This document shows positions 1 through 7,448 of a DNA stretch of 23,173 nt, piece by piece. The notes beneath the pieces were generated by a model. That model was not told the DNA's origin, made no database searches, and was given only the letters and a program-made list of their open reading frames with translations. Within the stretch, counting starts at the first letter, position 1, and the number at the start of each line of letters is the position of its first letter. Source of the DNA: PBB1 sp043749095 (GTDB taxonomy: Bacteria > Pseudomonadota > Gammaproteobacteria > Burkholderiales > Burkholderiaceae_C); contig JAYVEB010000352.1 in NCBI GenBank assembly GCA_043749095.1, positions 1 through 23,173 on the forward strand. The letters run 5' to 3'. Both the position numbers and the translations under genes were made by a program.

Positions 1-1112
1 GCGTGCCGCACGATGGCGAGTTCAGCCGACGGCGAGCCGAAGTGCGGGCCACCGCGTCCGGCGCAGCTGATGTAGACGGCGCCTGCGATCTGACGGGCCA
101 CGTGGGGTGCGCTGCCCGCATCCCCGCCATGCAAGGCCAGCGCGGTCTCGAGCGGCAGCATCTCGGGCTCAAGTTCCTCGCGGATCTCGGTGCAGATGCG
201 CACCAGATCGCGTCGCGCAGCGTCGGTGTTGCGTTGGCAGAAGGCGAGCTGCATGCCGCGTTCCACCGCATCGGCCACCGCGACCGCATGGCGGCCCGGA
301 TCGATGCCGACCAGGTGGCGCACCCGCGTCTCAGTGCCGAAGCTGCCCCCACGCGCCTGCTCGCCATCCGGATCGCTCAAGCCGACCAGCGTGCCGCGCA
401 GGCGCGGCAAGGCTTCGCGGGGACTGCCCGCGTCGACCTTCAGGTCGCGCAGCAGACAGGCCAGTGCTGGCTCGTCGTCGAGCGAGATGACGAGGTTGCG
501 CTCGGCCGCGGTGACGCGGCGCACCACGCCGATCGGCTGGCAGCCTTGCGTGACGCGCGAGATCAGTGGCACCTGCGCGTTGAACGCGACGCCCGACAGG
601 CCACCGTTGTAGACCCCATCGGCAATGTGCACCGCGCGCCCGCGTGCCGAGGCCACGCCGCCGAACAGGTAGCCCGTGCCGGTCTGATCGGCCAGCTCGG
701 CGACCAGCTCGGCGACATCGTGCGCCGACGGATCGGCATGCACCAGCGCGGTGGCGGCAGTGAAGTCGGGCTGGCCTGACAAGGGCTGCAGGCCGGAGAA
801 GACCCGGAAATGCGCCGGCGCGATGTCGCCCAGCATCAACGACAAGGCGGGCTCGTCGAAGTACTCGACGCCATTGGCCGCGATGCCAACGCCGACCGAG
901 CCGACCCAGGCCACGCCCGGCCATTGGCTGCGCACCGCCGCCAGCAGCGCCACGGCGGCAGCGCCGTAGTGGTCGCTGAAGTAGACCCAGCCCAGCGTCG
1001 GGGTGTCGATGTGCTCGGGCCGGGCGCGTTGCGCCTCTAGCTGCGCGGTCGCCAGCGACAGCGCGAAACGCCAGTCGGGGTGCGTGGCGTGGGCGTGCAG
1101 GAACAGCTTCAT
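1..1112 (-). CDS. FIST-domain signal transduction protein (3' end outside window)
   Basis: Reading from the ATG at 1112 down to the window edge gives about 370 residues without a stop, beginning MKLFLHAHATHPDWRFAL. The N-terminal two thirds match a FIST_N domain (GWVYFSDHYGAAAV, then WVGSVGVGIAANGVEYFD, then the glycine-rich TGYLFGGVASARG), and the rest matches FIST_C, ending CAGRGGPHFGSPSAE just before the edge. FIST domains are soluble sensory modules proposed to bind small ligands such as amino acids. No kinase, GGDEF or receiver domain is attached here, so it is a stand-alone FIST protein. The start codon overlaps the stop of the PhaM-like gene as ATGA, which implies translational coupling and a shared transcript. 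I estimate only some tens of C-terminal residues are missing. The family call is firm; the ligand and role are unknown. Confidence 0.85.
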   Translation of the reverse strand, partial: MKLFLHAHATHPDWRFALSLATAQLEAQRARPEHIDTPTLGWVYFSDHYGAAAVALLAAVRSQWPGVAWVGSVGVGIAANGVEYFDEPALSLMLGDIAPAHFRVFSGLQPLSGQPDFTAATALVHADPSAHDVAELVAELADQTGTGYLFGGVASARGRAVHIADGVYNGGLSGVAFNAQVPLISRVTQGCQPIGVVRRVTAAERNLVISLDDEPALACLLRDLKVDAGSPREALPRLRGTLVGLSDPDGEQARGGSFGTETRVRHLVGIDPGRHAVAVADAVERGMQLAFCQRNTDAARRDLVRICTEIREELEPEMLPLETALALHGGDAGSAPHVARQIAGAVYISCAGRGGPHFGSPSAELAIVRH

Positions 1113-1810
1113 CGTGGTGCGCGCGTAGCCGTCCTTCGGACGGAGGTGCCTGAGCGTGCTTTGCGGGCCACCGCTTTCTCGGCGGCGGGCGGGCTTGACG
1201 GCGCGCTGGTCGACGCCTTCGGCGCTTTCGCCGCGGGTGCCACCGACGCGGCCGAGGCCACCAGCGCCGCGGCTTCGGCCGCACCGTCCTTCAGCGCCGT
1301 GGCCGCCAGCTCGCTGAACTGCTTGGTCAGCGCGCCCCACCATTGCATCGGGTCGACAGCGGGTTTCGCATCGGCCTGCGCGGCAGTGCTGTCGGCGCTG
1401 GTGTCTGCGGCCGCAGCGGCCTCGGGCGCCGTGGCAGGCGGTTCTTTGGGTGCCTCAGGTTCTGGCGGCATCGCGGATCGCGCTGCGCTGTGCGCAGCCG
1501 CTGCGGTCGGCATGCGGATCGTCAGCGCATCGCGCAGGTCGCCCATCTGCACATTCATCGTCTGCAGCGTCGTCAAGGTCATCTTCTGCACCTCGAGCGC
1601 CTGGATCGTCGCGCCCAGCATCCGCGCGTTCTGTTCGAGCCAGAACTGCACCGTTTTCAGCTCCTGGATGCGCTTGTCCAGCTCCTCCGGGTTCAGCGTC
1701 GGTGCGACCCACTGACCCATGCCCGGCAGCGCCGCGCCGGCGTTTTTCACCAGGCCCTGCAGGAATTCGAACCCAGGGGCGAAAGACGTGAAGGCGGGGA
1801 TGTCGGTCAT
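1109..1810 (-). CDS. PhaM-type polyhydroxyalkanoate granule-associated protein
   Basis: A 233-residue protein. The N-terminal part (about 5-100) carries the family signature seen in PhaM proteins: FTSFAPGFEFLQGLVKN, then WVAPTLNPEELDKRIQELK, then VQFWLEQNARMLGATIQALE. A low-complexity Ala/Pro/Glu stretch follows (about 101-150), a second short conserved patch (DPMQWWGALTKQFSELA, 153-169), and a basic tail rich in Arg, Ala and Ser (about 196-233). In Ralstonia, PhaM binds PHB granules, activates the PHA synthase and ties granules to the nucleoid through a Lys-rich tail; here the tail is mainly Arg-rich, which could serve the same DNA contact. A Shine-Dalgarno AGGAG on the minus strand lies 7 bases from the ATG. 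It sits directly upstream of, and overlaps, the FIST gene. The function is inferred from family resemblance; no PHA synthase gene is in the window. Confidence 0.82.
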   Translation of the reverse strand: MTDIPAFTSFAPGFEFLQGLVKNAGAALPGMGQWVAPTLNPEELDKRIQELKTVQFWLEQNARMLGATIQALEVQKMTLTTLQTMNVQMGDLRDALTIRMPTAAAAHSAARSAMPPEPEAPKEPPATAPEAAAAADTSADSTAAQADAKPAVDPMQWWGALTKQFSELAATALKDGAAEAAALVASAASVAPAAKAPKASTSAPSSPPAAEKAVARKARSGTSVRRTATRAPR

Positions 1811-1901
1811 GGGGGGTCTCCTGGGCGCGCTGCCGATGGATTGTGCCCCTCGGGCACACGCTTGCGCTCAGCGCAGTGCAGTGCAGCATCCACACCAGCG
1901 G

Positions 1902-2390
1902 TCACGGCTGCCGCAGCTCGATGCGCAGCGCCCCGGCGTCCTGCGTCCAGCGCAGCCGGCCGAGCACGTCCATGCCGAGCAGCGGGCGCTCACCGAGTCC
2001 GGGCAGTGCGGTGATGTGCAAGCGCTCGGCGGCGACGCCGCCGTCCAGCGCCAGGTCAGCCCGCACCACCTGGCCGGAAACCATGCCACCGGCGGTGTTC
2101 GACTGCACCGAGCCCAGCGCATCGAGTTGCAGTTCTTGCGCGAGTGCCGTCGAGATCGCGGTCGAGGTGGCGCCGGTGTCGACCAGGAAATCGACCTGGC
2201 GACCGTTGATGCGGCCCGGCCAGTGGTAGTGACCATCAGGGCCGCGTGCGATCTCGATCACACCGCCACCGCTGTGGAAGCGAGTGCTCTGCTGCTGATG
2301 CAGCCACCACTGAACGCCGAGAAACAGCAACACGCCCAGCAACAACCACAGCGTGATCACCTTGAAGGTGCGCGGCAGTTCCTGGCTCAT
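1902..2390 (-). CDS. membrane-anchored retropepsin-like aspartic protease (TIGR02281-type)
   Basis: A 162-residue protein. Residues about 11-30 form one hydrophobic membrane segment (VITLWLLLGVLLFLGVQWWL) near the N-terminus, so the rest should face the periplasm. The catalytic Asp-Thr-Gly triplet is at 71-73 in FLVDTGATSTAIS, and the second family motif, ERPLLGMDVLGRL, is at 134-146. One DTG per chain means it should act as a dimer, as in clan AA retropepsin-like bacterial proteases. I chose the ATG at 2390 because it places the membrane segment at the N-terminus; the frame stays open upstream to 2825, but that stretch is Arg/Gly/Gln-rich noise lying antisense to the DUF3108 gene. No strong ribosome site is visible. 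PhaM starts 91 bases downstream on the same strand, so they may share a transcript. The substrate is unknown. Confidence 0.85.
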   Translation of the reverse strand: MSQELPRTFKVITLWLLLGVLLFLGVQWWLHQQQSTRFHSGGGVIEIARGPDGHYHWPGRINGRQVDFLVDTGATSTAISTALAQELQLDALGSVQSNTAGGMVSGQVVRADLALDGGVAAERLHITALPGLGERPLLGMDVLGRLRWTQDAGALRIELRQP

Positions 2391-2615
2391 CGGCGCGGTG
2401 CCCGACAAGGATTCTTTTGGTCGGCCCGACAATAGCGCGAATCGGCGGCGTCCGCCGAAGGGCGATTCAGCCTTTCGTGTAAACCATTCCAGGGGTCGGC
2501 GAGTTTCATGGGTATGGTGCGATGAACCGTGACGGCGGGCAGGCGCCGAAAGGGGCCTGCACAGACAACGAGCTCGCTGCCCTCCATCCTTCCATTCTCG
2601 ACGCACCCGCACCCC
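2391..2615. other. divergent intergenic region between protease and DUF3108 genes
   Basis: These 225 bases separate two divergently transcribed genes and must hold both promoters. The one clear structure is a 7-bp perfect inverted repeat TCGGCGG-CGT-CCGCCGA at 2442-2458. I could not pick out promoter hexamers I would defend, and I see no small gene with a ribosome site. Confidence 0.5.
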
Positions 2616-3746
2616 ATGCACCCTGAATCCTCCGCAACGCTGCCACGCGGCCGCCCACCCGCCCGTGTGTTGCTGGCGCTGACGCTGATCGCCTCGGTCG
2701 CGCGCGGCTGCGTGCTCGATGGTGTGCCGCTGGGCGGGCTGCAGACGCCGGCCTGCGCCGCACTGCCAGTCGCTGCGCCCGTTCAGGTTCGGCAGATCGC
2801 GTTGCCAGCGGCCGAGCCGGTGCAAGCAGTGCCTGTCGACACCCGGATCGAGCCGCCTGCCGCGCAGCCGGCGCCGGTGCCGAAAAAAACGCCGCCGGCA
2901 GTACGCGTCGCCAGCAGCGATCCCGTGCCAGCTCGAGGCACAGATGGCGCCGAACTGGCTGAGGCCGCAGCCCCGGCGTCGGCTGTGCCTGTAGAGGCCA
3001 CGCCAGCGACGGTGACGCCACTCTCGGCTCCAGTGGCGGCCTCGACGGCGGCGCTGGATTCGCCGCCGCTGCGCCAGCCAGAGCGCCCGGTGCCGGTGTA
3101 CAAGACCCGGATTCCGCCAATGTCAACGATCGAGTACGAGATTCGGCGCGGCGGGCTGTCGGGCACCGGGGAGCTGAGCTGGCGGCCCGTCAACGGGCAC
3201 TACGAAGCGCGGCTGGAAGCCAGCATCGCGGGCTTCACGCTGTTGACGCAGATCAGCCAGGGCGGATTCGACACCGCCGGCCTGGCGCCAACGCGCTTCA
3301 CCGACCAGCGGGCGCGCAAGGCGGCACGGGCCGCCAACTTCCAGCGGGAGGCCGGCAAGATCACCTTCTCTGGGCCGCGCGATGAGTACGCGCTGGCCGC
3401 AGGATCGCAAGACCGGCTGAGCTGGATGATCCAGTTGCCAGCCGTGCTGGCTGGCGAGCCCAAGCGGGCTGCAACAGGCGGCGAAGTGGTGCTCTACATC
3501 GCCGGCGCGCGAGGCGACGTGGACATCTGGGATCTGCACTCCAGCGGCATCGAAACCATCGACACGCCGTCAGGCACATTGCAGACCGTCAAGTTCACCC
3601 GCACGCCGCGCACCGCGAGGGACACGCTGGCCGAAGTCTGGCTGGACCCGAAGCGTCATTACCTGCCGGTGCGCGCGCGCCTGACCCAGGGCGAATCCGA
3701 CGGTGCGCTGGACCTGGTCTTGCGCGAACTGCACACCGGGCCTTGA
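2616..3746 (+). CDS. DUF3108 domain-containing envelope protein
   Basis: A 376-residue protein. Residues about 16-35 (RVLLALTLIASVARGCVLDG) form a hydrophobic segment that could be a membrane anchor or signal. A long Ala/Pro/Val-rich stretch (about 45-160) follows and looks like an extended periplasm-spanning linker, as in TonB-like proteins. The folded domain, about 165-376, starts at STIEYEIRRGGLSGTGELSW and ends with the typical DUF3108 wording EVWLDPKRHYLPVRARL. The domain's function is not established; its beta-rich pattern and the anchor suggest an envelope role. The ATG at 2616 is chosen because the upstream in-frame start at 2529 adds 29 residues unlike a signal. It is divergent from the protease gene, with 225 bases between them. 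Cys and Gly at 31-32 are not in a convincing lipobox. Confidence 0.75.
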   Translation: MHPESSATLPRGRPPARVLLALTLIASVARGCVLDGVPLGGLQTPACAALPVAAPVQVRQIALPAAEPVQAVPVDTRIEPPAAQPAPVPKKTPPAVRVASSDPVPARGTDGAELAEAAAPASAVPVEATPATVTPLSAPVAASTAALDSPPLRQPERPVPVYKTRIPPMSTIEYEIRRGGLSGTGELSWRPVNGHYEARLEASIAGFTLLTQISQGGFDTAGLAPTRFTDQRARKAARAANFQREAGKITFSGPRDEYALAAGSQDRLSWMIQLPAVLAGEPKRAATGGEVVLYIAGARGDVDIWDLHSSGIETIDTPSGTLQTVKFTRTPRTARDTLAEVWLDPKRHYLPVRARLTQGESDGALDLVLRELHTGP

Positions 3747-3757
3747 GGGCCTTGCGA

Positions 3758-3795
3758 TCAGGTGGCTTGAAACCCACGCGGCCGTACCCACCTGA
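3758..3795. repeat. 8-bp inverted repeat downstream of the DUF3108 gene
   Basis: TCAGGTGG at 3758-3765 is matched exactly by CCACCTGA at 3788-3795, with 22 bases between. It begins 12 bases after the DUF3108 stop and ends 68 bases before the DUF3567 start. No T-run follows the second arm, so it is not a textbook terminator. It could be a weak terminator or an operator for the downstream gene. Confidence 0.4.
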
Positions 3796-3862
3796 GCATC
3801 TGTGGTAGATCCTTCCTGCGTAGAGATCTTTGCGCACGCTTGCCGCCTTCAGGAGTTCCCCG

Positions 3863-4147
3863 ATGCACATGCTCTACAACTCGGACAGTTTCGTCGTAGT
3901 GCAGTTCGAAGTGCCGGCCGATGCCGCGCTGCCGGAAACCAGCGACACGCTCACGCGTGGTGGCTACGAGATCGTCGACAAGTTCGCGCGCAAGGAAATC
4001 TTCATCGAAGGCGCGATGGCGCAGAGCTTCAAGGACGGCGTCGAGGCGTTGATCGAGACGCGCCCCAGCGGGCCGACGCAAGAGGAAATGGACGATTACC
4101 TCGAGCGCTTTGCCTCGCTGATGCGTCAGCCTGTGGTCATGCACTGA
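3863..4147 (+). CDS. DUF3567 family small protein
   Basis: A 94-residue acidic protein beginning MHMLYNSDSFVVVQFEVP, which matches the DUF3567 family found in betaproteobacteria. Central wording is GGYEIVDKFARKEIFIEG, and the end is DDYLERFASLMRQPVVMH. There is no signal peptide, membrane segment or recognised catalytic motif. A clear AGGAG at 3851-3855 lies 7 bases before the ATG and fixes the start. The role is unknown. Its neighbours (a DUF3108 envelope protein and a c-di-GMP enzyme) do not explain it. Confidence 0.85.
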   Translation: MHMLYNSDSFVVVQFEVPADAALPETSDTLTRGGYEIVDKFARKEIFIEGAMAQSFKDGVEALIETRPSGPTQEEMDDYLERFASLMRQPVVMH

Positions 4148-4217
4148 TGCGCTGACCCGCAAGCAACCCCGGCCGGGCCACACCCCCCCGGCTCAAGTTT
4201 GGTCATGGGCCGCCGAT

Positions 4218-6326
4218 ATGCAGTCCATGACCGAATTCATCGCACAGGCAACGCTCGGGCTGCAAATGGTTCTGGCCTCCCTGGCAGCTTTCGTCATGTT
4301 CGACCTGTCGAAGCGGCTTGAGTCCAGGCTCACCGTCGAAGCGGCGCTTCACCTCGTCGGAGCCTCTGTGGCCTTGTCGACAGGGGTGTGGTCGTCGACC
4401 GTGCTCGGCCTGGATGCCCGAAACCTGCCTTTCGATCTGGGATACCACCCAGTGCTGGCGTTTGGGGTCTGGCTGGCCACCGCGGGCTTGTGTTCGTTGG
4501 GCCTGATGGTGGGGGCGCGTCGCAGCGCGGCAGGATCGAGCATCGGGTTGGGTGCGGGATTGCTCGCCTGCGGCATCCTGGCCTCGCAGGTGCTGTTCAT
4601 CCAGTCGCTGGGCCTGCTCCCGGGCGTGATCTGGATCGCAAAGCACCTCGGCGCGGCCGCCGCCGTGGCGGCTGCCGGCAGTGCAGCAGCCTTGTGGTTG
4701 CAGGCCGAGGTCACCACACGAACCCGGGGTGGGCATCTGGCCTGGCAGGCGATCCCGACCCTGTTGCTTGCGATGGCCATCGTTGGCTCGCAATCCCTGG
4801 TGATCAGCGCGGCTGCACTTGATGGACAGACGTCCGGCTCATGGGCGGGTCGGGTGCCTTCCGAAAGCATGGCCATGCTGGCAAGCGTCGGCTCGATCGG
4901 GTTGCTGGTCATGCTGTTGCTGCTGTCACAGATCGAATCAAGCCTGAAAGCGTCGCTGCAGCGCGCCAAGGGCGAGTTGGAAAAGCAGTCGCTGCGCGAC
5001 CCGCTGACCGAGCTGCCAAACCGATCGATGTTCGAAGGCACCCTGGCGCAGTGCGTGCAGCGGGCCGACGCATCAGGGGGGCGACTGGCTCTGCTGCTGA
5101 TCAACCTCGACGGCTTCAAGCCGATCAATGAATCGTTCGGTCACCGGGCGGGCGACCGGGTGCTGCGCGAAATCGCCGCCCGGTTGCGCAGCCTGGCGCA
5201 GCCGCACATGGTGGCGCGTCTCGGTAGCGATGAATTTTTGCTGCTGCTGCCCGACGATCCAAGCGCCGAAGACGCCTCGGGCGTGGCAGCCCGTGTGCTG
5301 GCATCGACCTGCCTGCCGTGCCGCATCGACGGCCGCGAGGCCATCGTCACGAGCTCCATTGGCATCGCGAAGTACCCGAAGCACGGGGCGCTGTCGACGC
5401 TGATTGCACACGCCGATGCGGCAATGCGGGTTGCCAAGGCCAGCGGCGGCGCAACCTACTGCTTCTTTGAGGCGCGCATGGTCAGCGGCCTGCGCGAGCA
5501 GACCGAACTGCTGCGTGACCTGAGGCGCGCGCTGGCACAAGGCGAGCTGGAGCTGTATTACCAGCCCAAGATCCACGCGCCGACCGGCGAGATCACCGGC
5601 GCTGAGGCGCTGATGCGCTGGCAGCACCCGAAGCTGGGCATGGTCAGCCCGACCCTCTTCATCCCGATCGCCGAGCGCTACGGGCTGATCGGCTCGCTGG
5701 GCAACTGGCTGATCGACGAGGTGTGCCGGCAGATCCGCTTCTGGCGCGACGGCGGGTTGCGCATGCGGGTGGCGATCAACCTGTCGGTGCATCAGCTGCG
5801 CCAGCCTGATCTGGTCGAGCGCATCGGGAGCGCGCTGCGCGCACACGACGTGAACCCCGGCCTGCTGACCTGTGAGATCACCGAGTCGGTGGCGATGGAA
5901 GACACCGAAGGCACGATCGCGATCCTCAAGCGGCTGACGCAGCTGGGTGTCAGCATTTCGATCGACGACTTCGGCACCGGCCACTCCAGCCTGTCCTACC
6001 TGCGCAAGCTGCCGACCAGCGAGTTGAAGATCGACCGCAGCTTCGTGCTCGACCTGGAAACCAGCGAGGACGCCCGCAAGGTCGCCTCGGCCATCATCAA
6101 TCTCGCGAAGTCGCTGGACCTGAAGGTGGTGGCCGAAGGCGTGGAGACCGAAGGCCAGAACAAGATCCTGCGCGATTTCGGCTGCGACCAGTTACAGGGC
6201 TTCCTGTTCGCCAAGCCAATGTCCGCCAAAGCGTTGGCACTATGGGCGATGGACGACGTGGGCCCGCGAACGATGAACTTCCGCTCATCGTTGTTCAAGG
6301 AAACCGGGCCCGCCGAACTGGTTTGA
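4218..6326 (+). CDS. membrane GGDEF-EAL protein with MHYT-like sensor, probable c-di-GMP phosphodiesterase
   Basis: A 702-residue protein. Residues 1-237 contain about seven hydrophobic segments, laid out like an MHYT sensor with three repeat-like elements near 56-65, 119-128 and 187-196. At each place where an MHYT domain has Met-His, this protein has Ser-Thr or Ser-Gln. A short helix (238-258) leads to the GGDEF domain (about 259-420). There the signature is GSDEF (336-340), the first metal Asp is Asn (N296 in INLDGF), and no RxxD inhibitory site precedes the motif. The EAL domain (about 425-685) is complete: E463 of EALMRW, N521, E553 of CEITES, D583-D584 of DDFGTG, K604, D606, E640 and Q660. 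It should therefore hydrolyse c-di-GMP, with the GGDEF part a possible GTP-binding regulator. No good ribosome site is visible; the ATG at 4227 is an alternative. Confidence 0.9.
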   Translation: MQSMTEFIAQATLGLQMVLASLAAFVMFDLSKRLESRLTVEAALHLVGASVALSTGVWSSTVLGLDARNLPFDLGYHPVLAFGVWLATAGLCSLGLMVGARRSAAGSSIGLGAGLLACGILASQVLFIQSLGLLPGVIWIAKHLGAAAAVAAAGSAAALWLQAEVTTRTRGGHLAWQAIPTLLLAMAIVGSQSLVISAAALDGQTSGSWAGRVPSESMAMLASVGSIGLLVMLLLLSQIESSLKASLQRAKGELEKQSLRDPLTELPNRSMFEGTLAQCVQRADASGGRLALLLINLDGFKPINESFGHRAGDRVLREIAARLRSLAQPHMVARLGSDEFLLLLPDDPSAEDASGVAARVLASTCLPCRIDGREAIVTSSIGIAKYPKHGALSTLIAHADAAMRVAKASGGATYCFFEARMVSGLREQTELLRDLRRALAQGELELYYQPKIHAPTGEITGAEALMRWQHPKLGMVSPTLFIPIAERYGLIGSLGNWLIDEVCRQIRFWRDGGLRMRVAINLSVHQLRQPDLVERIGSALRAHDVNPGLLTCEITESVAMEDTEGTIAILKRLTQLGVSISIDDFGTGHSSLSYLRKLPTSELKIDRSFVLDLETSEDARKVASAIINLAKSLDLKVVAEGVETEGQNKILRDFGCDQLQGFLFAKPMSAKALALWAMDDVGPRTMNFRSSLFKETGPAELV

Positions 6327-6371
6327 ACGACAGCGGGCGCCGACTGCGGGCCGCGTTCTTAGAATCTTGGG

Positions 6372-7424
6372 ATGACTATCAAGCCCTACACCCGCGGCGC
6401 CGCGCTGCCCGAGTTGCTGCGCCAGCGCATCTTGATCCTCGACGGCGCCATGGGCACGATGATCCAGCGCTACAAACTGGGCGAGGCCGATTACCGCGGC
6501 GAGCGTTTCAAGGACCATCCGAAGGACCTGAAGGGCAACAACGAGTTGCTGCTGTTCACGCGGCCCGATGTGATCTCGGAGATCCACGACCAGTACCTGG
6601 CCGCGGGCGCCGACATCATCGAGACCAACACCTTCGGCGCCACCCGCGTTGCGCAGGACGATTACGGCCTGGCCTCGGTGGCACGCGAGTTGAACGTGGT
6701 GGCGGCACAGTTGGCGCGCGCTTCGTGCGAGCGCTACAGCACACCCGACAAGCCGCGCTTCGCCGCGGGCGCACTGGGCCCGACGCCGCGCACCGCGAGC
6801 ATCAGCCCCGATGTCAACGACCCGGCGGCACGCAACGTCAGCTTCGATGAGTTGAAGGACTCGTACCTCGAACAGGCCTCGGGGCTGCTCAAAGGCGGCT
6901 GCGATTTGTTCCTGGTCGAGACGATCTTCGACACGTTGAACGCGAAGGCGGCCATCTTCGCGCTCGATGAGTTGATGGAGACCACTGGCGAACGGCTGCC
7001 GGTGATCATCTCAGGCACAGTCACCGACGCATCAGGGCGCATCCTGTCGGGGCAGACGGTGACTGCGTTCTGGCACAGCGTCCGCCACGCGCGGCCGCTG
7101 ACGGTGGGTCTGAACTGCGCGCTCGGTGCGACGCTGATGCGGCCTTACATCGAGGAGCTGGCGAAAGTCGCTGGCGACACCTTCATCAGCTGCTACCCGA
7201 ACGCCGGGCTGCCCAACCCGATGAGTGACACCGGTTTCGACGAAACGCCCGAGATCACCGGCCGGCTGGTGGAGGAGTTCGCGAAGAGCGGCTTCCTGAA
7301 CATCGCCGGCGGCTGCTGCGGCACGACGCCGGCGCACATCGCCGAGATCGCACAGCGGGTGGGCCGGTACAGGCCGCGCTGTTGTGATGCGGCCGGGCTG
7401 TTCAGCGCGCTGCAGGCGGCCTGA
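6372..7424 (+). CDS. metH: homocysteine methyltransferase module of cobalamin-dependent methionine synthase (split MetH)
   Basis: A 350-residue protein matching only the first domain of the roughly 1,200-residue MetH. DGAMGT (24-29), the substrate-pocket wording ETNTFGAT (84-91) and the zinc ligands C249 (GLNCALGA) and C315-C316 (GGCCGTTP) are all present, so it should carry and activate homocysteine. The folate, cobalamin and reactivation domains are missing. In many Burkholderiales MetH is encoded as two genes, and the natural reading is that this is the N-terminal one; its partner is not in this window, because the next gene is a convergent RES toxin. A TAGAAT element lies 7 bases upstream of the ATG, which hints at a very short or leaderless mRNA. 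A stand-alone S-methylmethionine-using enzyme is an alternative, but the sequence reads like MetH. Confidence 0.85.
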   Translation: MTIKPYTRGAALPELLRQRILILDGAMGTMIQRYKLGEADYRGERFKDHPKDLKGNNELLLFTRPDVISEIHDQYLAAGADIIETNTFGATRVAQDDYGLASVARELNVVAAQLARASCERYSTPDKPRFAAGALGPTPRTASISPDVNDPAARNVSFDELKDSYLEQASGLLKGGCDLFLVETIFDTLNAKAAIFALDELMETTGERLPVIISGTVTDASGRILSGQTVTAFWHSVRHARPLTVGLNCALGATLMRPYIEELAKVAGDTFISCYPNAGLPNPMSDTGFDETPEITGRLVEEFAKSGFLNIAGGCCGTTPAHIAEIAQRVGRYRPRCCDAAGLFSALQAA

Positions 7425-7448
7425 GCCACCACACCCGCCTCAGCCGCC
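7415..7448. terminator. candidate bidirectional terminator across two convergent stop codons
   Basis: GGCGGC(C)TGAG at 7415-7425 pairs with CTCAGCCGCC at 7439-7448, giving a 10-bp stem with one bulged C and a 13-base loop. The stop codon of the MetH gene lies in one arm and the stop codon of the convergent RES gene in the other. There is no T-run on either side, so termination is only inferred from the stem and the convergent layout. Confidence 0.4.

Noticed and set aside
3..779. 258-codon plus-strand frame at the left edge
   Set aside because: Antisense to the FIST gene, which has clear domain motifs; the product is His/Arg/Ala-rich noise.
2391..2825. N-terminal extension of the aspartic protease
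   Set aside because: It would add about 145 low-complexity residues and bury the membrane anchor; it is antisense to the DUF3108 start.
5073..5984. 303-codon minus-strand frame
   Set aside because: Antisense to the GGDEF-EAL gene and without any domain of its own.
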